Shown here piece by piece: positions 7,146 through 14,618 of a stretch of DNA of 33,720 nucleotides. The DNA is taken from the NCBI RefSeq assembly GCF_900156515.1, contig NZ_FTNU01000022.1, positions 1 through 33,720 on the forward strand, written 5' to 3'. How positions within the stretch are numbered: position 1 is the first letter of the stretch; every line of letters starts with the position of its first letter. A model generated the notes under the pieces. That model searched no databases. It was not told the origin of the DNA and saw nothing but the letters and a program-made list of their open reading frames with translations. The position numbers and the translations under genes were made by a program. The DNA comes from Moraxella cuniculi DSM 21768. Its GTDB lineage: Bacteria > Pseudomonadota > Gammaproteobacteria > Pseudomonadales > Moraxellaceae.

Positions 7146-8282
7146 ATGTATATGAAATATGGAATGGCTGACGAGCCACAACCAGAAAGCAATGGCAATG
7201 CACGCATCATCGTTTTTGGTGTCGGTGGCGGTGGCGGTAATGCCGTTGAACATATGGTTCGCCAAAACATCTCAGGCATTACCTTTGTTTGTGCCAATAC
7301 CGACCTACAAGCCCTAAACAAGCTGTCTGCTCCGAACAAGATTCAAATCGGTGCTGACGAAACTCGTGGCTTGGGTGCAGGTGCCAACCCTGAAGTTGGG
7401 CGTAATGCTGCCGAGAGCAACGAAGACGAAATTCGTGCAATGCTTGAGGGTTATAACATGGCATTCATCACCGCTGGCATGGGCGGCGGTACAGGCACAG
7501 GGGCTGCACCAGTGGTTGCTCGCATTGCCAAAGAGATGGGTATTTTGACCGTTGCGGTGGTTACTACGCCGTTTAGCTTTGAGGGCAAACGCCGTGCCGC
7601 TGCTGCCAAAAATGGCATCGAGGCACTGACTCAACATGTTGATTCTATCATTACCATTCCAAATGATAAACTGACACAAGCCTATCGTAATCTAACGATG
7701 GTTGATGCCTTCAAAAAGGCTGACGATGTCTTGTTGCATGCTGTGAATGGCTTGACAGAAACCATTGTTAATCCAGGTTTGATTAACATTGACTTTAATG
7801 ATGTCTGCACGGCAATGACAGCAAAAGGTCATGCCATGATGGGTATTGGTCGCTCAAGTGGTAATAATCGTGCTGCCGAAGCGATGGAGAAGGCAATCCG
7901 CTCACCACTGCTTGATGATCTAAATCTACGCAATGCACAGGGCTTGATTATTAATATCATCGGTTCTGGTGTCAGCATGGAAGAGGTGATGTCTATTGTT
8001 GCCATCGGCGAGGGCATGATGGACGAAGATGCCAATGTATTCTATGGCTTGGTAGAAGATCCAAACATGGAAGATGATATCCATGTAACTGTGGTGGCAA
8101 CAGGTCTGACCATGAGCGATCAACCAGCACCGACCAAAGTGCAAGCAGCCGCTGCTACAACAAGCCCTGCCCCAAGCCAAACAGCAACCGCTGATTATCT
8201 AAAACAACAGCGTCCAGCTGCACCAAAACCGCTGACGGTTGGTAATTATCTACAACAGCAACAACAGCTAAAAAACAGCTGA
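7146..8282 (+). CDS. ftsZ: cell division GTPase FtsZ
   Basis: Tubulin homologue that polymerises into the Z-ring. The N-terminal GTP-binding fold has FGVGGGGGNAVEHMV (about 24-38), CANTDLQAL, the tubulin signature GGGTGTGAAPVVA near 113-125, and the T7-loop region NPGLINIDFNDV. GGAG at 7136-7139 supports the ATG at 7146. The globular core runs to about residue 320, followed by a Pro/Ala/Thr/Gln-rich linker. The tail lacks the usual D-I-P-x-F-L-R peptide and instead ends with two similar motifs, ADYLKQQ and GNYLQQQQQ. Length 378 aa is normal. A terminator follows; lpxC, the usual neighbour, is absent. Confidence 0.96.
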   Translation: MYMKYGMADEPQPESNGNARIIVFGVGGGGGNAVEHMVRQNISGITFVCANTDLQALNKLSAPNKIQIGADETRGLGAGANPEVGRNAAESNEDEIRAMLEGYNMAFITAGMGGGTGTGAAPVVARIAKEMGILTVAVVTTPFSFEGKRRAAAAKNGIEALTQHVDSIITIPNDKLTQAYRNLTMVDAFKKADDVLLHAVNGLTETIVNPGLINIDFNDVCTAMTAKGHAMMGIGRSSGNNRAAEAMEKAIRSPLLDDLNLRNAQGLIINIIGSGVSMEEVMSIVAIGEGMMDEDANVFYGLVEDPNMEDDIHVTVVATGLTMSDQPAPTKVQAAAATTSPAPSQTATADYLKQQRPAAPKPLTVGNYLQQQQQLKNS

Positions 8283-8295
8283 TTTGCTACGATAC

Positions 8296-8324
8296 AAAAG
8301 CTCTGCCAATGGTGGGGCTTTTTA
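8296..8324 (+). terminator. rho-independent terminator after ftsZ
   Basis: AAAAGCTCTGCC (8296-8307) pairs with GGTGGGGCTTTT (8311-8322) through a 12-bp stem with G-T wobbles and a 3-base loop, followed by further T. It starts 14 bases after the ftsZ stop and closes the ftsQAZ unit. Confidence 0.75.
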
Positions 8325-8341
8325 TTTGGTTTAAAGTTGCG

Positions 8342-8347
8342 TACAAT
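8342..8347 (+). promoter_or_regulatory. candidate -10 element of the PHP-domain gene
   Basis: TACAAT preceded by TTGCG, 40 bases before the ATG at 8388 and just after the ftsZ terminator. Confidence 0.4.
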
Positions 8348-8387
8348 GGCGTTTATTATGATTTTATCACCAAATCTTGGATAATTT

Positions 8388-9293
8388 ATGCAAAAAATTG
8401 ATCTGCACACGCACAGCACTTGTTCTGATGGCACAAACACACCCAGCGAGCTGATGGCATTGGCTGCTAAGGCTGGCATAGATATGCTGGCATTGACAGA
8501 CCATGATACGGTTGATGGCATTGATGAGGCAAAACAAGCGGCCAAAGCTCTTGGTATTCGCCTGATTCATGGGGTGGAGATCAGCTGTAGCCACACGCTG
8601 TTAGGCGGCTATGGTAAATATCAAAAGATTGATAAAATCATTCATGTGGTGGCATTGGATTTTGCTGATGTATCAAAGATGAACGCGACCTTACAAGCTC
8701 TGCAGGATGCAAGGCACCGCCGAGGTGAGCAGATGGTGGCACGATTGGCACAGTTGCTGGCAGGCGGTGATGACGGATTTGCCGATATGCTGTGGCAGGC
8801 AGTTTTAAAAAAGGTGCAGGGCAATGCTCGAGCGGTTGGGCGAGCTCATATTGCACAGGTGCTGCAAGAAAAGGGTATTGTACCAACAGTGCAGGCAGCG
8901 TTTGATAAGTATCTGGCGGATAATAAGCCTGCCTATGTGCCGATTGAGACCATCAGTATGGCACAAGCGGTGGCACTGATTCATGATTGTGGTGGTTTGG
9001 CGGTGCTGGCACACCCAACACGCTACAAGCTGTCTGCCACACGGACTCAGCGGTTGATTGCAGATTTTGCAGATTGTGGCGGCGATGCGTGCGAATTGCC
9101 AAACCATGAACCAAAAAGCACGCTGGAGATGATTGCTCGGGCAATAAAAAAACACGATTTGTTGGTTTCGGTCGGAAGCGATTTTCATGGCAGCACCATG
9201 CCATGGCGACGACTGGGCAGTACGGCAACGCCATTGCCATTACAAACAGGTGTTTGGCAGCGATTTGCTAATATCAATCATGATAATGACTGA
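8388..9293 (+). CDS. rnm: PHP-domain phosphoesterase, RNase AM / YciV-like
   Basis: PHP-family metal-dependent phosphoesterase. The closest characterised relatives (E. coli YciV/RNase AM) are 5'-3' exoribonucleases that mature rRNA 5' ends and hydrolyse 3',5'-bisphosphonucleotides. Metal ligands are visible in DLHTHSTCSDG (His7, His9), LTDHDTVDG (about 36-44), the HGVEISC segment near residues 63-69, LAHPTRY and SDFHG near the C-terminus. Length 301 aa matches the group (about 290). The gene has its own putative promoter after the ftsZ terminator and converges on recX with only five bases between the stop codons. Substrate assignment rests on family similarity. Confidence 0.85.
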   Translation: MQKIDLHTHSTCSDGTNTPSELMALAAKAGIDMLALTDHDTVDGIDEAKQAAKALGIRLIHGVEISCSHTLLGGYGKYQKIDKIIHVVALDFADVSKMNATLQALQDARHRRGEQMVARLAQLLAGGDDGFADMLWQAVLKKVQGNARAVGRAHIAQVLQEKGIVPTVQAAFDKYLADNKPAYVPIETISMAQAVALIHDCGGLAVLAHPTRYKLSATRTQRLIADFADCGGDACELPNHEPKSTLEMIARAIKKHDLLVSVGSDFHGSTMPWRRLGSTATPLPLQTGVWQRFANINHDND

Positions 9294-9298
9294 TGGTA

Positions 9299-10162
9299 TT
9301 ATTCGTCAAGCAAATCTTCAGGGCGGTATTTCAATGCCTCAAAACAAACATCAAGCTCAAATCCGCGATATTGCAAGAATCGCAGCTGCTTGGCTTTGTC
9401 TTTGGCGGTAAGTGGTATGCTCTCGCCGTATTTTTTGCTGCGTGCCTCAACAGCCAGCCTTAGCCAGTTGGGTTTGCTGGGCGTGCCAGTCATCGCATTA
9501 TCAGCCACTGCATCTATTGTGGCATCGGCAATTAGTCTGTCAAGTTCGCTGGCAGTTGTCTCACTGGGGTGTAGTTGTGCTGTTTTTAGCAGTTGCGTAA
9601 TGTGCCTTCTGCCACGACCTTTGCGAATGCTCTCTCTGACAATCATTGCAGCACAACGCTTATCTGATTGATAGCCCTTGTCGGCAAACTCTATCAACAA
9701 CGCCTCAACCGCCTCTGGATCGCAACCTTTGGCGAGCAGTTTTTGGCGTAGCTGATGTTGTGATAATTCTCGGCGAGATAGGTAATAAAACGCTAGCCAA
9801 CGCAGATAATTATTGGCACGATCAGTTTGTGCCAGTGGTTCTTTGGCAACGCTTTCTAAGATGGTCGCCAGCTTTTCTGAAGTTGGTGGGGTTGCTGCCG
9901 TCTGCTGGTGAGCGGTGGCTGGTTTTTTATTGGTAGTGTCCGCTGATTTGTTGGCGGTTTGCTTGGTGTGGCTTGTTGCTTGGCGGTTTTGTTGGTGGTG
10001 TTTTTTGGGTTTGGGGTTATTGGGAAAATTGTGGGCAGTGCTTGGGCTTTTTGTTAATTTGGCAAAATTATGCTCATCAAGCACAGCAGACTGGGCATGG
10101 TCGGCAGAAACAGGCGTCTCGCCCATTTCTACCAAGATTTCCGACAGGGTCTTTATGGTCAT
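9299..10162 (-). CDS. recX: RecX regulatory protein with a long N-terminal extension
   Basis: RecX binds RecA filaments and inhibits their extension and activity. The C-terminal part (about 119-287) is RecX-like: LRWLAFYYLSRRELSQHQLR, LLIEFADKGYQSDKRCAAM, RESIRKGRGRRHITQLL and the final KDKAKQLRFLQYRGFELDV. The first 118 residues are not part of the RecX fold; most are low-complexity, rich in Lys, Asn, Gln, Thr, Ala and His, so the protein is 287 aa instead of roughly 150-170. No good ribosome-binding site precedes the ATG. It lies 21 bases downstream of recA on the same strand, so coexpression is likely. Confidence 0.88.
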   Translation of the reverse strand: MTIKTLSEILVEMGETPVSADHAQSAVLDEHNFAKLTKSPSTAHNFPNNPKPKKHHQQNRQATSHTKQTANKSADTTNKKPATAHQQTAATPPTSEKLATILESVAKEPLAQTDRANNYLRWLAFYYLSRRELSQHQLRQKLLAKGCDPEAVEALLIEFADKGYQSDKRCAAMIVRESIRKGRGRRHITQLLKTAQLHPSETTASELDRLIADATIDAVADNAMTGTPSKPNWLRLAVEARSKKYGESIPLTAKDKAKQLRFLQYRGFELDVCFEALKYRPEDLLDE

Positions 10163-10183
10163 AAGTGTAGACTGTAGGCGAGA

Positions 10184-11257
10184 TTAAAATGTCTCGTTTT
10201 CCATATCTTCAACAAGTTCAGGCTCTGCTTCTGATTCTGTTGCAGACTGAGCTGTGCCACCATTGCCACCAGCAAGTTTAATTTCACGAATTTTTGCCTC
10301 AATTTCTTTGGCAATTTCGGGGTTTTCTTGCAAATATTTGATGGCGTTTGGCTTGCCTTGACCGATTTTTGTATTGCCATAACTGTACCATGAGCCAGAT
10401 TTGCCGACTGTCTCAACATCTACGCCCAAGTCAATCAACTCGCCCAGATGGTTAATGCCTTCGCCATACATAATTTGGAATTCGGTTTGGCGAAATGGCG
10501 GTGCCATTTTATTTTTGATGACTTTGACGCGAGTGTCTGAGCCGATGATGTTTTCATTGACTTTAATGTTGCCAGTGCGGCGAATATCCAGACGAACAGA
10601 GGCATAAAATTTCAGTGCATTACCACCTGTGGTGGTTTCGGGCGAACCAAACATAACGCCAATTTTCATGCGAATCTGGTTGATGAATACAACCATGCAG
10701 TTGGAGCGTTTGGCATTACCTGTGATTTTGCGTAGGGCTTGGCTCATCAGGCGTGCTTGCAAGCCCATGTGCGAATCGCCCATTTCGCCCTCAATTTCGG
10801 CTTTGGGAGTTAGGGCGGCAACCGAGTCCACAACAATCATATCAACCGCACCAGAGCGTACCAGCATATCAACAATTTCCAGTGCCTGCTCGCCATTATC
10901 AGGCTGAGAAACCAACAAGGAATCAATATCCACACCGAGCTTTTTGGCATAAATTGGATCAAGGGCGTGTTCAGCGTCAATAAATGCACAAGTGCCACCT
11001 TGCTGCTGGCAAGCTGCGACAGTTTGTAGCATTAAAGTGGTTTTGCCCGAGCTTTCAGGACCAAAAATTTCGACAATTCTACCTTTTGGCAGACCGCCAA
11101 TACCTAGGGCGATGTCAAGACCCAATGAGCCTGTGGAGATAACATCAACATCAAGTTTGGCAGATTCGTCGCCCAAGTGCATGATGGTGTTTTTGCCAAA
11201 ACTCTTTTCAATTTGGGCGAGAGCGGCCTTGAGGGCTTTTTCTTTATTTTCGTCCAC
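10184..11257 (-). CDS. recA: recombinase RecA
   Basis: ATP-dependent strand-exchange protein for homologous recombination and repair. Walker A is GPESSGKTT (about 67-75), Walker B the hydrophobic [17 protein letters not shown] region with catalytic Glu nearby, and DNA-binding loop 2 contains [20 protein letters not shown] choose the GTG at 11257 (protein starts [15 protein letters not shown], read as Met): AAGGA lies seven bases upstream and 357 aa matches normal RecA. The frame stays open 39 codons further upstream, but that part lies over the promoter and is unlike RecA. The C-terminus is acidic, as usual. recX follows 21 bases later. Confidence 0.97.
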   Translation of the reverse strand: MDENKEKALKAALAQIEKSFGKNTIMHLGDESAKLDVDVISTGSLGLDIALGIGGLPKGRIVEIFGPESSGKTTLMLQTVAACQQQGGTCAFIDAEHALDPIYAKKLGVDIDSLLVSQPDNGEQALEIVDMLVRSGAVDMIVVDSVAALTPKAEIEGEMGDSHMGLQARLMSQALRKITGNAKRSNCMVVFINQIRMKIGVMFGSPETTTGGNALKFYASVRLDIRRTGNIKVNENIIGSDTRVKVIKNKMAPPFRQTEFQIMYGEGINHLGELIDLGVDVETVGKSGSWYSYGNTKIGQGKPNAIKYLQENPEIAKEIEAKIREIKLAGGNGGTAQSATESEAEPELVEDMENETF

Positions 11258-11318
11258 GAAGTATTCCTTTTGTAGAATGCAAATTGGTGCAAGCGGCTGT
11301 GCTGCGATGGATTGGGAT

Positions 11319-11329
11319 ATTATAGCACA
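11319..11329 (-). promoter_or_regulatory. extended -10 promoter of recA
   Basis: On the minus strand TGTGCTATAAT, an extended -10, with TATAAT at 11324-11319, about 60 bases before the recA GTG. No clear -35 hexamer. No CTGT-N8-ACAG type LexA box is visible around it. Confidence 0.65.
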
Positions 11330-11459
11330 AATTGGCACAATCATGGCAGTGCGTGATAGAAAATTTGTCGGCAAAAATTTTGTTTTTGGATTATTGCAAG
11401 GGCGGTACTGGGGCTGTTATTAACTGCAAAATATTTGCTAAACTTTGCCAAAAATAAAA

Positions 11460-11712
11460 TTATCCACAATTTTATCCACAAAATCTGTGGAAATTTGTGG
11501 AACGCAAAACAGCTGATTTGGGTTTATTGGCATGATAATAATTGTCAGATTATCAGCAGTTTTCTACAGGGGATTAATTTTATAGATTATTGATTTTATT
11601 AATAAAAAATAAATTTTACCAATTTGATTAAATTTTATGCAATTGACAACAAAGCATGATGGGGTGGTGATTTTCGACGATGGTTTGATAATTTTTTCAA
11701 AAGTTATCCACA
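11460..11712. other. DnaA-box cluster with AT-rich segment, candidate oriC or DnaA-binding locus
   Basis: Three perfect TTATCCACA boxes in the same orientation lie at 11460-11468, 11472-11480 (12-base spacing) and 11704-11712. Weaker reverse boxes TGTGGAAAT and TGTGGAACG lie at 11486-11503, and TTTTCTACA at 11560-11568. Between them, 11571-11640 is extremely AT-rich with repeated GATTAATTTTA / GATTAAATTTTA strings, as in a DNA unwinding element. This is the architecture of a bacterial chromosomal origin, but dnaA, dnaN, rpmH and gidA are not adjacent, so a DnaA-titrating or DnaA-regulated site remains possible. Confidence 0.5.
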
Positions 11713-11910
11713 GTTTTTGGGGAAAATATCAGCAAAGCCAATACTGGCAAGCTCTGGCGACTGTGTGATGATTTTTGGCGGTATTTTTTGCTTGACAAGG
11801 ATAGGGCTGATGGCAAATTTTTGCCAAAAAAATACCTTGATGTTTCACGGATAATCACAGGTGTATAAATGCAAGTATGTAGCTTTTGTGCCAGTGCTGA
11901 TGATTTGTGG

Positions 11911-11916
11911 TAAAAT
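11911..11916 (+). promoter_or_regulatory. candidate extended -10 of the fimT-like gene
   Basis: TAAAAT preceded by TGTGG, 70 bases before the ATG at 11986. The palindrome at 11934-11950 would fall just downstream of the predicted transcription start. Confidence 0.4.
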
Positions 11917-11933
11917 GATTGGGCTGATGAATG

Positions 11934-11950
11934 TTGTCAAAATTTGACAA
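11934..11950. promoter_or_regulatory. 17-bp perfect palindrome, candidate operator
   Basis: TTGTCAAA-A-TTTGACAA is a perfect odd palindrome between the putative fimT -10 and the start codon, a position suited to a repressor. No regulator gene adjoins it. Confidence 0.45.
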
Positions 11951-11985
11951 GGTTGGTTTGGCAAACAACAAGATTGGGTGCGAAG

Positions 11986-12513
11986 ATGAGAGTAGAGCAA
12001 GGATTGACGCTACTTGAGATGATGGCGGTGCTTGCGATTGTTGCAGTGGTGGCACTTGCAGCGATACCTGCCTATGATAGGCTGATGGCACGCATGGAGT
12101 CGCAGCGTGTTGCCTCCGAGGTCAATGAAGCAATCCGTCGTGCCAAAATAGAAGCAGCACGCAACCAAAAAGACACGATTGTCTGCTTGCTTGATGGTAG
12201 CGGAAGGTGTCATCGGCTGGGAGATGGTGGGCTGATGGTGTTTGTGGATAATAATGGCAACAATCGGCTTGATGCCACTGATACGGTGGCAATGCGGCAA
12301 ATGTGGTCGCTAAAATACGGTACGCTGTCAATGAGCGTGTCTTTATCACGAGATTATATTAAATTTATGGGTGATAACGCCAAGCCCCGTGGGCATATTG
12401 GCAGTATTCGTTATTGCTCAACAATGGATACGGCACTAAGTCATCAGCTGGTACTAAATATGTACGGGCTGGTTACTTTAAAGCGAGCGGATATTGAAAA
12501 AATCGCTTGCTAA
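11986..12513 (+). CDS. fimT: FimT/GspH-like type IV pilus minor pseudopilin
   Basis: Type IV pilin-like protein. The start MRVEQG-LTLLEMMAVLA fits a class III leader: short leader ending in Gly for prepilin peptidase cleavage, Glu at position +5, then one hydrophobic helix (to about residue 30) ending IPAY. The globular part contains VASEVNEAIRRAKIEAARNQ, typical of GspH/FimT proteins, and Cys pairs that could form disulfides. I use ATG 11986 because the leader is then normal; TTG at 11944 would add 14 residues that do not fit. About 175 aa. FimT-type proteins act in pilus assembly or DNA binding during natural transformation. It stands alone, 26 bases before the nucleotidase gene. Confidence 0.8.
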   Translation: MRVEQGLTLLEMMAVLAIVAVVALAAIPAYDRLMARMESQRVASEVNEAIRRAKIEAARNQKDTIVCLLDGSGRCHRLGDGGLMVFVDNNGNNRLDATDTVAMRQMWSLKYGTLSMSVSLSRDYIKFMGDNAKPRGHIGSIRYCSTMDTALSHQLVLNMYGLVTLKRADIEKIAC

Positions 12514-12539
12514 AATACACAGTAAAATAAAGGTGGTTT

Positions 12540-13595
12540 ATGGCGGTGGATTTTTCTAATACGCTGATTGTGGCAATTTCGGCGACGGCATTGTTTGATT
12601 TGTCGGCAAATGAGGCCAAATTGGCTGAATTGCTTGCCAAAAACAAAAGCACGGCCGCACGCAAATTTCAGGATTATCAGCAGCAACAAGAAAATATTTT
12701 ATTGCAAAAAGGCTCTGGCTATCCGCTGATTGAGGCGTTGTTAAATATCAATACCTATCAGCCACCCACTGAGTATCATGTGGAATCACCGTATGTTGAG
12801 GTGGTGATTGTCTCAAAATCCTCGCCTGATATTGGCATTCAGGTGTTAAACTCAATCCGTGCCTATGGGCTGGGCATTACTCGTTCGGCATTTATTTCGG
12901 GGGATTCGGTGGCAAATTATATTAAGGATTTTAATGTTGATTTGTTTTTAACCACCAATCATGATGATGCACAAGCGGTGGTTGATGCCAAGATTTGTGC
13001 TTGTGCGGTACTTGACGCTACACCTGTTAATACCGAAGAGCTGGACAATCAGCAGTTGCGTATTGCTTTTGATGGCGATGCGGTGCTGTTTGATGATTCA
13101 GGGGAGCTGGTGTTTAAGCAAGAGGGTTTGTACGCATTTCACGCTCGTGAGCATGAAATGGCTGATTTGCCAATTGACAAAGGTCCGTATGCTGATTTTT
13201 TAATCAAATTATCACAACTGCAAGCCAAGCTACTGGCACAGATGCCCAACTCATCACACAGTCCGATTCGCATTGCATTGGTAACGGCACGCAACGCTCC
13301 TGCTGATATGCGAGCAATCAAAACATTGCGTGCATGGGGCGTTACGGTTGATGCGGCGTTTTTCTTGGGTGGGCTGGATAAGACGGGCGTATTGCGAAGT
13401 TTTGCACCGCATATTTTCTTTGATGATTCCATTAAGCATATTGACGCAGCTCGCTCGGTGGTGCCGTCAGCACTGGTGCCATACCATTCTACTTCCAAGC
13501 TGAATGCTTTTGTAAAAAATGACTTGCAGAAACAATCATTCACCCCCATCAAGCCCAAAAAGAACAAACGGCAGACAACGAACAATGGCAAGTAA
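12540..13595 (+). CDS. 5'-nucleotidase, cytosolic cN-I family
   Basis: Predicted cytoplasmic nucleoside 5'-monophosphate phosphatase of the cN-I type (HAD-related, family PF06189). Segments characteristic of the family are VEVVIVSKSSPDIGIQVLNS (substrate side), the nucleophile motif IAFDGDAVLFDD near residues 176-187, LVTARNAPADMRAIKTLR and the metal-binding end FAPHIFFDDSIKHID. Length 351 aa is slightly longer than usual because of a Lys-rich tail (IKPKKNKRQTTNNGK). Starts 26 bases after fimT with no strong ribosome-binding site. It would recycle nucleotides; preference for AMP or dNMP cannot be read. Confidence 0.85.
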   Translation: MAVDFSNTLIVAISATALFDLSANEAKLAELLAKNKSTAARKFQDYQQQQENILLQKGSGYPLIEALLNINTYQPPTEYHVESPYVEVVIVSKSSPDIGIQVLNSIRAYGLGITRSAFISGDSVANYIKDFNVDLFLTTNHDDAQAVVDAKICACAVLDATPVNTEELDNQQLRIAFDGDAVLFDDSGELVFKQEGLYAFHAREHEMADLPIDKGPYADFLIKLSQLQAKLLAQMPNSSHSPIRIALVTARNAPADMRAIKTLRAWGVTVDAAFFLGGLDKTGVLRSFAPHIFFDDSIKHIDAARSVVPSALVPYHSTSKLNAFVKNDLQKQSFTPIKPKKNKRQTTNNGK

Positions 13596-13722
13596 CCCAA
13601 ATAAAACAAAAACTTGCTGGATAAAATTGGCGGTTGTCATCGCATTGAGCTTGTTACCAAGAGCAAGCAGCCCAAGACAAAGCAGACAAACCAGCCGTGA
13701 TAAAAAAGCAAGACAAGATTGA
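13585..13722 (+). pseudogene. frameshifted lipoprotein signal sequence in front of the TatD-family gene
   Basis: A 45-codon frame begins MASNPNKTKTCWIKLAVVIA then LS, an n-region plus hydrophobic h-region like a lipoprotein signal, but continues as an Arg/Ser-rich out-of-frame-looking tail. In the TatD frame, open from 13649, the DNA encodes ACYQEQAAQDKADKPA directly before the GTG at 13697. Joining the two frames at 13648-13651 gives LS-AC, a perfect lipobox, followed by a hydrophilic linker into the TatD protein. This suggests a small indel in a lipoprotein gene or TatD fusion, or a sequencing error. Confidence 0.45.
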
Positions 13723-14578
13723 TCCGATGGCACAAAATATCACGCAATCGCTTAGATTGATAGACACGCATACGCATTTTGATGTGCCAGAGTACGATGA
13801 GGCTCGGGTGCAGTGTGCACGGCGAGCCAGTGAGCAGGGGGTATTGCATCTGGTGTTGATTGGCTATTTGGCACGGTATTTTGGGCGAATGGTGCAGACC
13901 CATGAGTTTGTCAATGCACTTGAAGCTGCACCAAAATCCCATTTGGCATTTGGACTGCACCCGTTATATATCCATGAGCATCATGAGAATGATTTGCTGA
14001 TTTTGTCAGATTTTCTAAATAATCATCACAGTATTGCGATTGCCGAGATAGGGCTGGATACTTATCATAAATCATTACAGTCTGCTGATATTTATGCCAA
14101 ACAGCAGCGGTTTTTTGTTGAACAAATTAAACTTGCCAAGCAATACCATAAGCCGATTTTGTTGCATATACGCAAAAGCCATGCCGATGTGCTAAAAATC
14201 CTTGCCGAACAAAATTACCGTGCCGATAACCAAGGTGGTATCGCTCACAGTTTTAGCGGCGGAGAGCAAGAGGCATTGGCATTTGTCAAGCGTGGGTTTA
14301 AGCTTGGTATTACAGGGCAAATCACCAATCCAAATGCCAAAAAATTACGCCGTGCCGCGATGGCAGTTTTTGCCAAATATGGTGCCGATGCGTTTGTGAT
14401 AGAGACCGATTGTCCTGATATGATGCCGCTGCCTTGTCAGCATTTGGGTTCGTTTAATGAGCCTGCCAATTTGCCCCATGTGCTTGATACATTGGCTTTA
14501 TTATTTAGTATGGATAAACAATCATTGGCGGAGAAGCTTTGGCAAAATAGCTGTCAGGCATTGCAAACCAAGTGGTGA
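13697..14578 (+). CDS. TatD-family metal-dependent hydrolase / deoxyribonuclease
   Basis: TIM-barrel hydrolase of the TatD family; characterised members are metal-dependent 3'-5' DNA exonucleases. Metal ligands are seen in LIDTHTHFD (near residues 21-29), the conserved AEIGLD motif, LLHIRKSHADVL, IAHSFSGG and ETDCPDMMP. The last differs from the usual ETDAPYL. Length is 293 aa from GTG 13697 or 283 aa from ATG 13727 (MAQNITQSLRLIDTHTHF); neither has a good ribosome-binding site, and the frame is open upstream to 13649 with lipoprotein-like sequence. About 40 bases before tcdA on the same strand. Confidence 0.85.
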   Translation: MIKKQDKIDPMAQNITQSLRLIDTHTHFDVPEYDEARVQCARRASEQGVLHLVLIGYLARYFGRMVQTHEFVNALEAAPKSHLAFGLHPLYIHEHHENDLLILSDFLNNHHSIAIAEIGLDTYHKSLQSADIYAKQQRFFVEQIKLAKQYHKPILLHIRKSHADVLKILAEQNYRADNQGGIAHSFSGGEQEALAFVKRGFKLGITGQITNPNAKKLRRAAMAVFAKYGADAFVIETDCPDMMPLPCQHLGSFNEPANLPHVLDTLALLFSMDKQSLAEKLWQNSCQALQTKW

Positions 14579-14618
14579 TAAGTATTAAGTGCTGTACCAC
14601 AAAGCAACAAGAGAGACT

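Larger units (their letters stand above)
11258..11985. other. long intergenic region with DnaA boxes between recA and fimT
   Basis: More than 700 bases with no credible gene. It holds the recA promoter, DnaA boxes and AT-rich DNA at 11460-11712, then a region with TTTGCCA-type words, a fimT promoter-like TAAAAT at 11911 and a perfect palindrome at 11934-11950. Genes point away on both sides (recA left, fimT right). Confidence 0.7.

Noticed and set aside
11258-11374. 39-codon upstream extension of recA
   Set aside because: Lies over the recA promoter and beyond the ribosome-binding site; RecA proteins start at the GTG chosen here.
13139-13609. 156-codon minus-strand frame over the nucleotidase gene
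   Set aside because: Fully antisense to the 5'-nucleotidase gene and without family features; a frame shadow.
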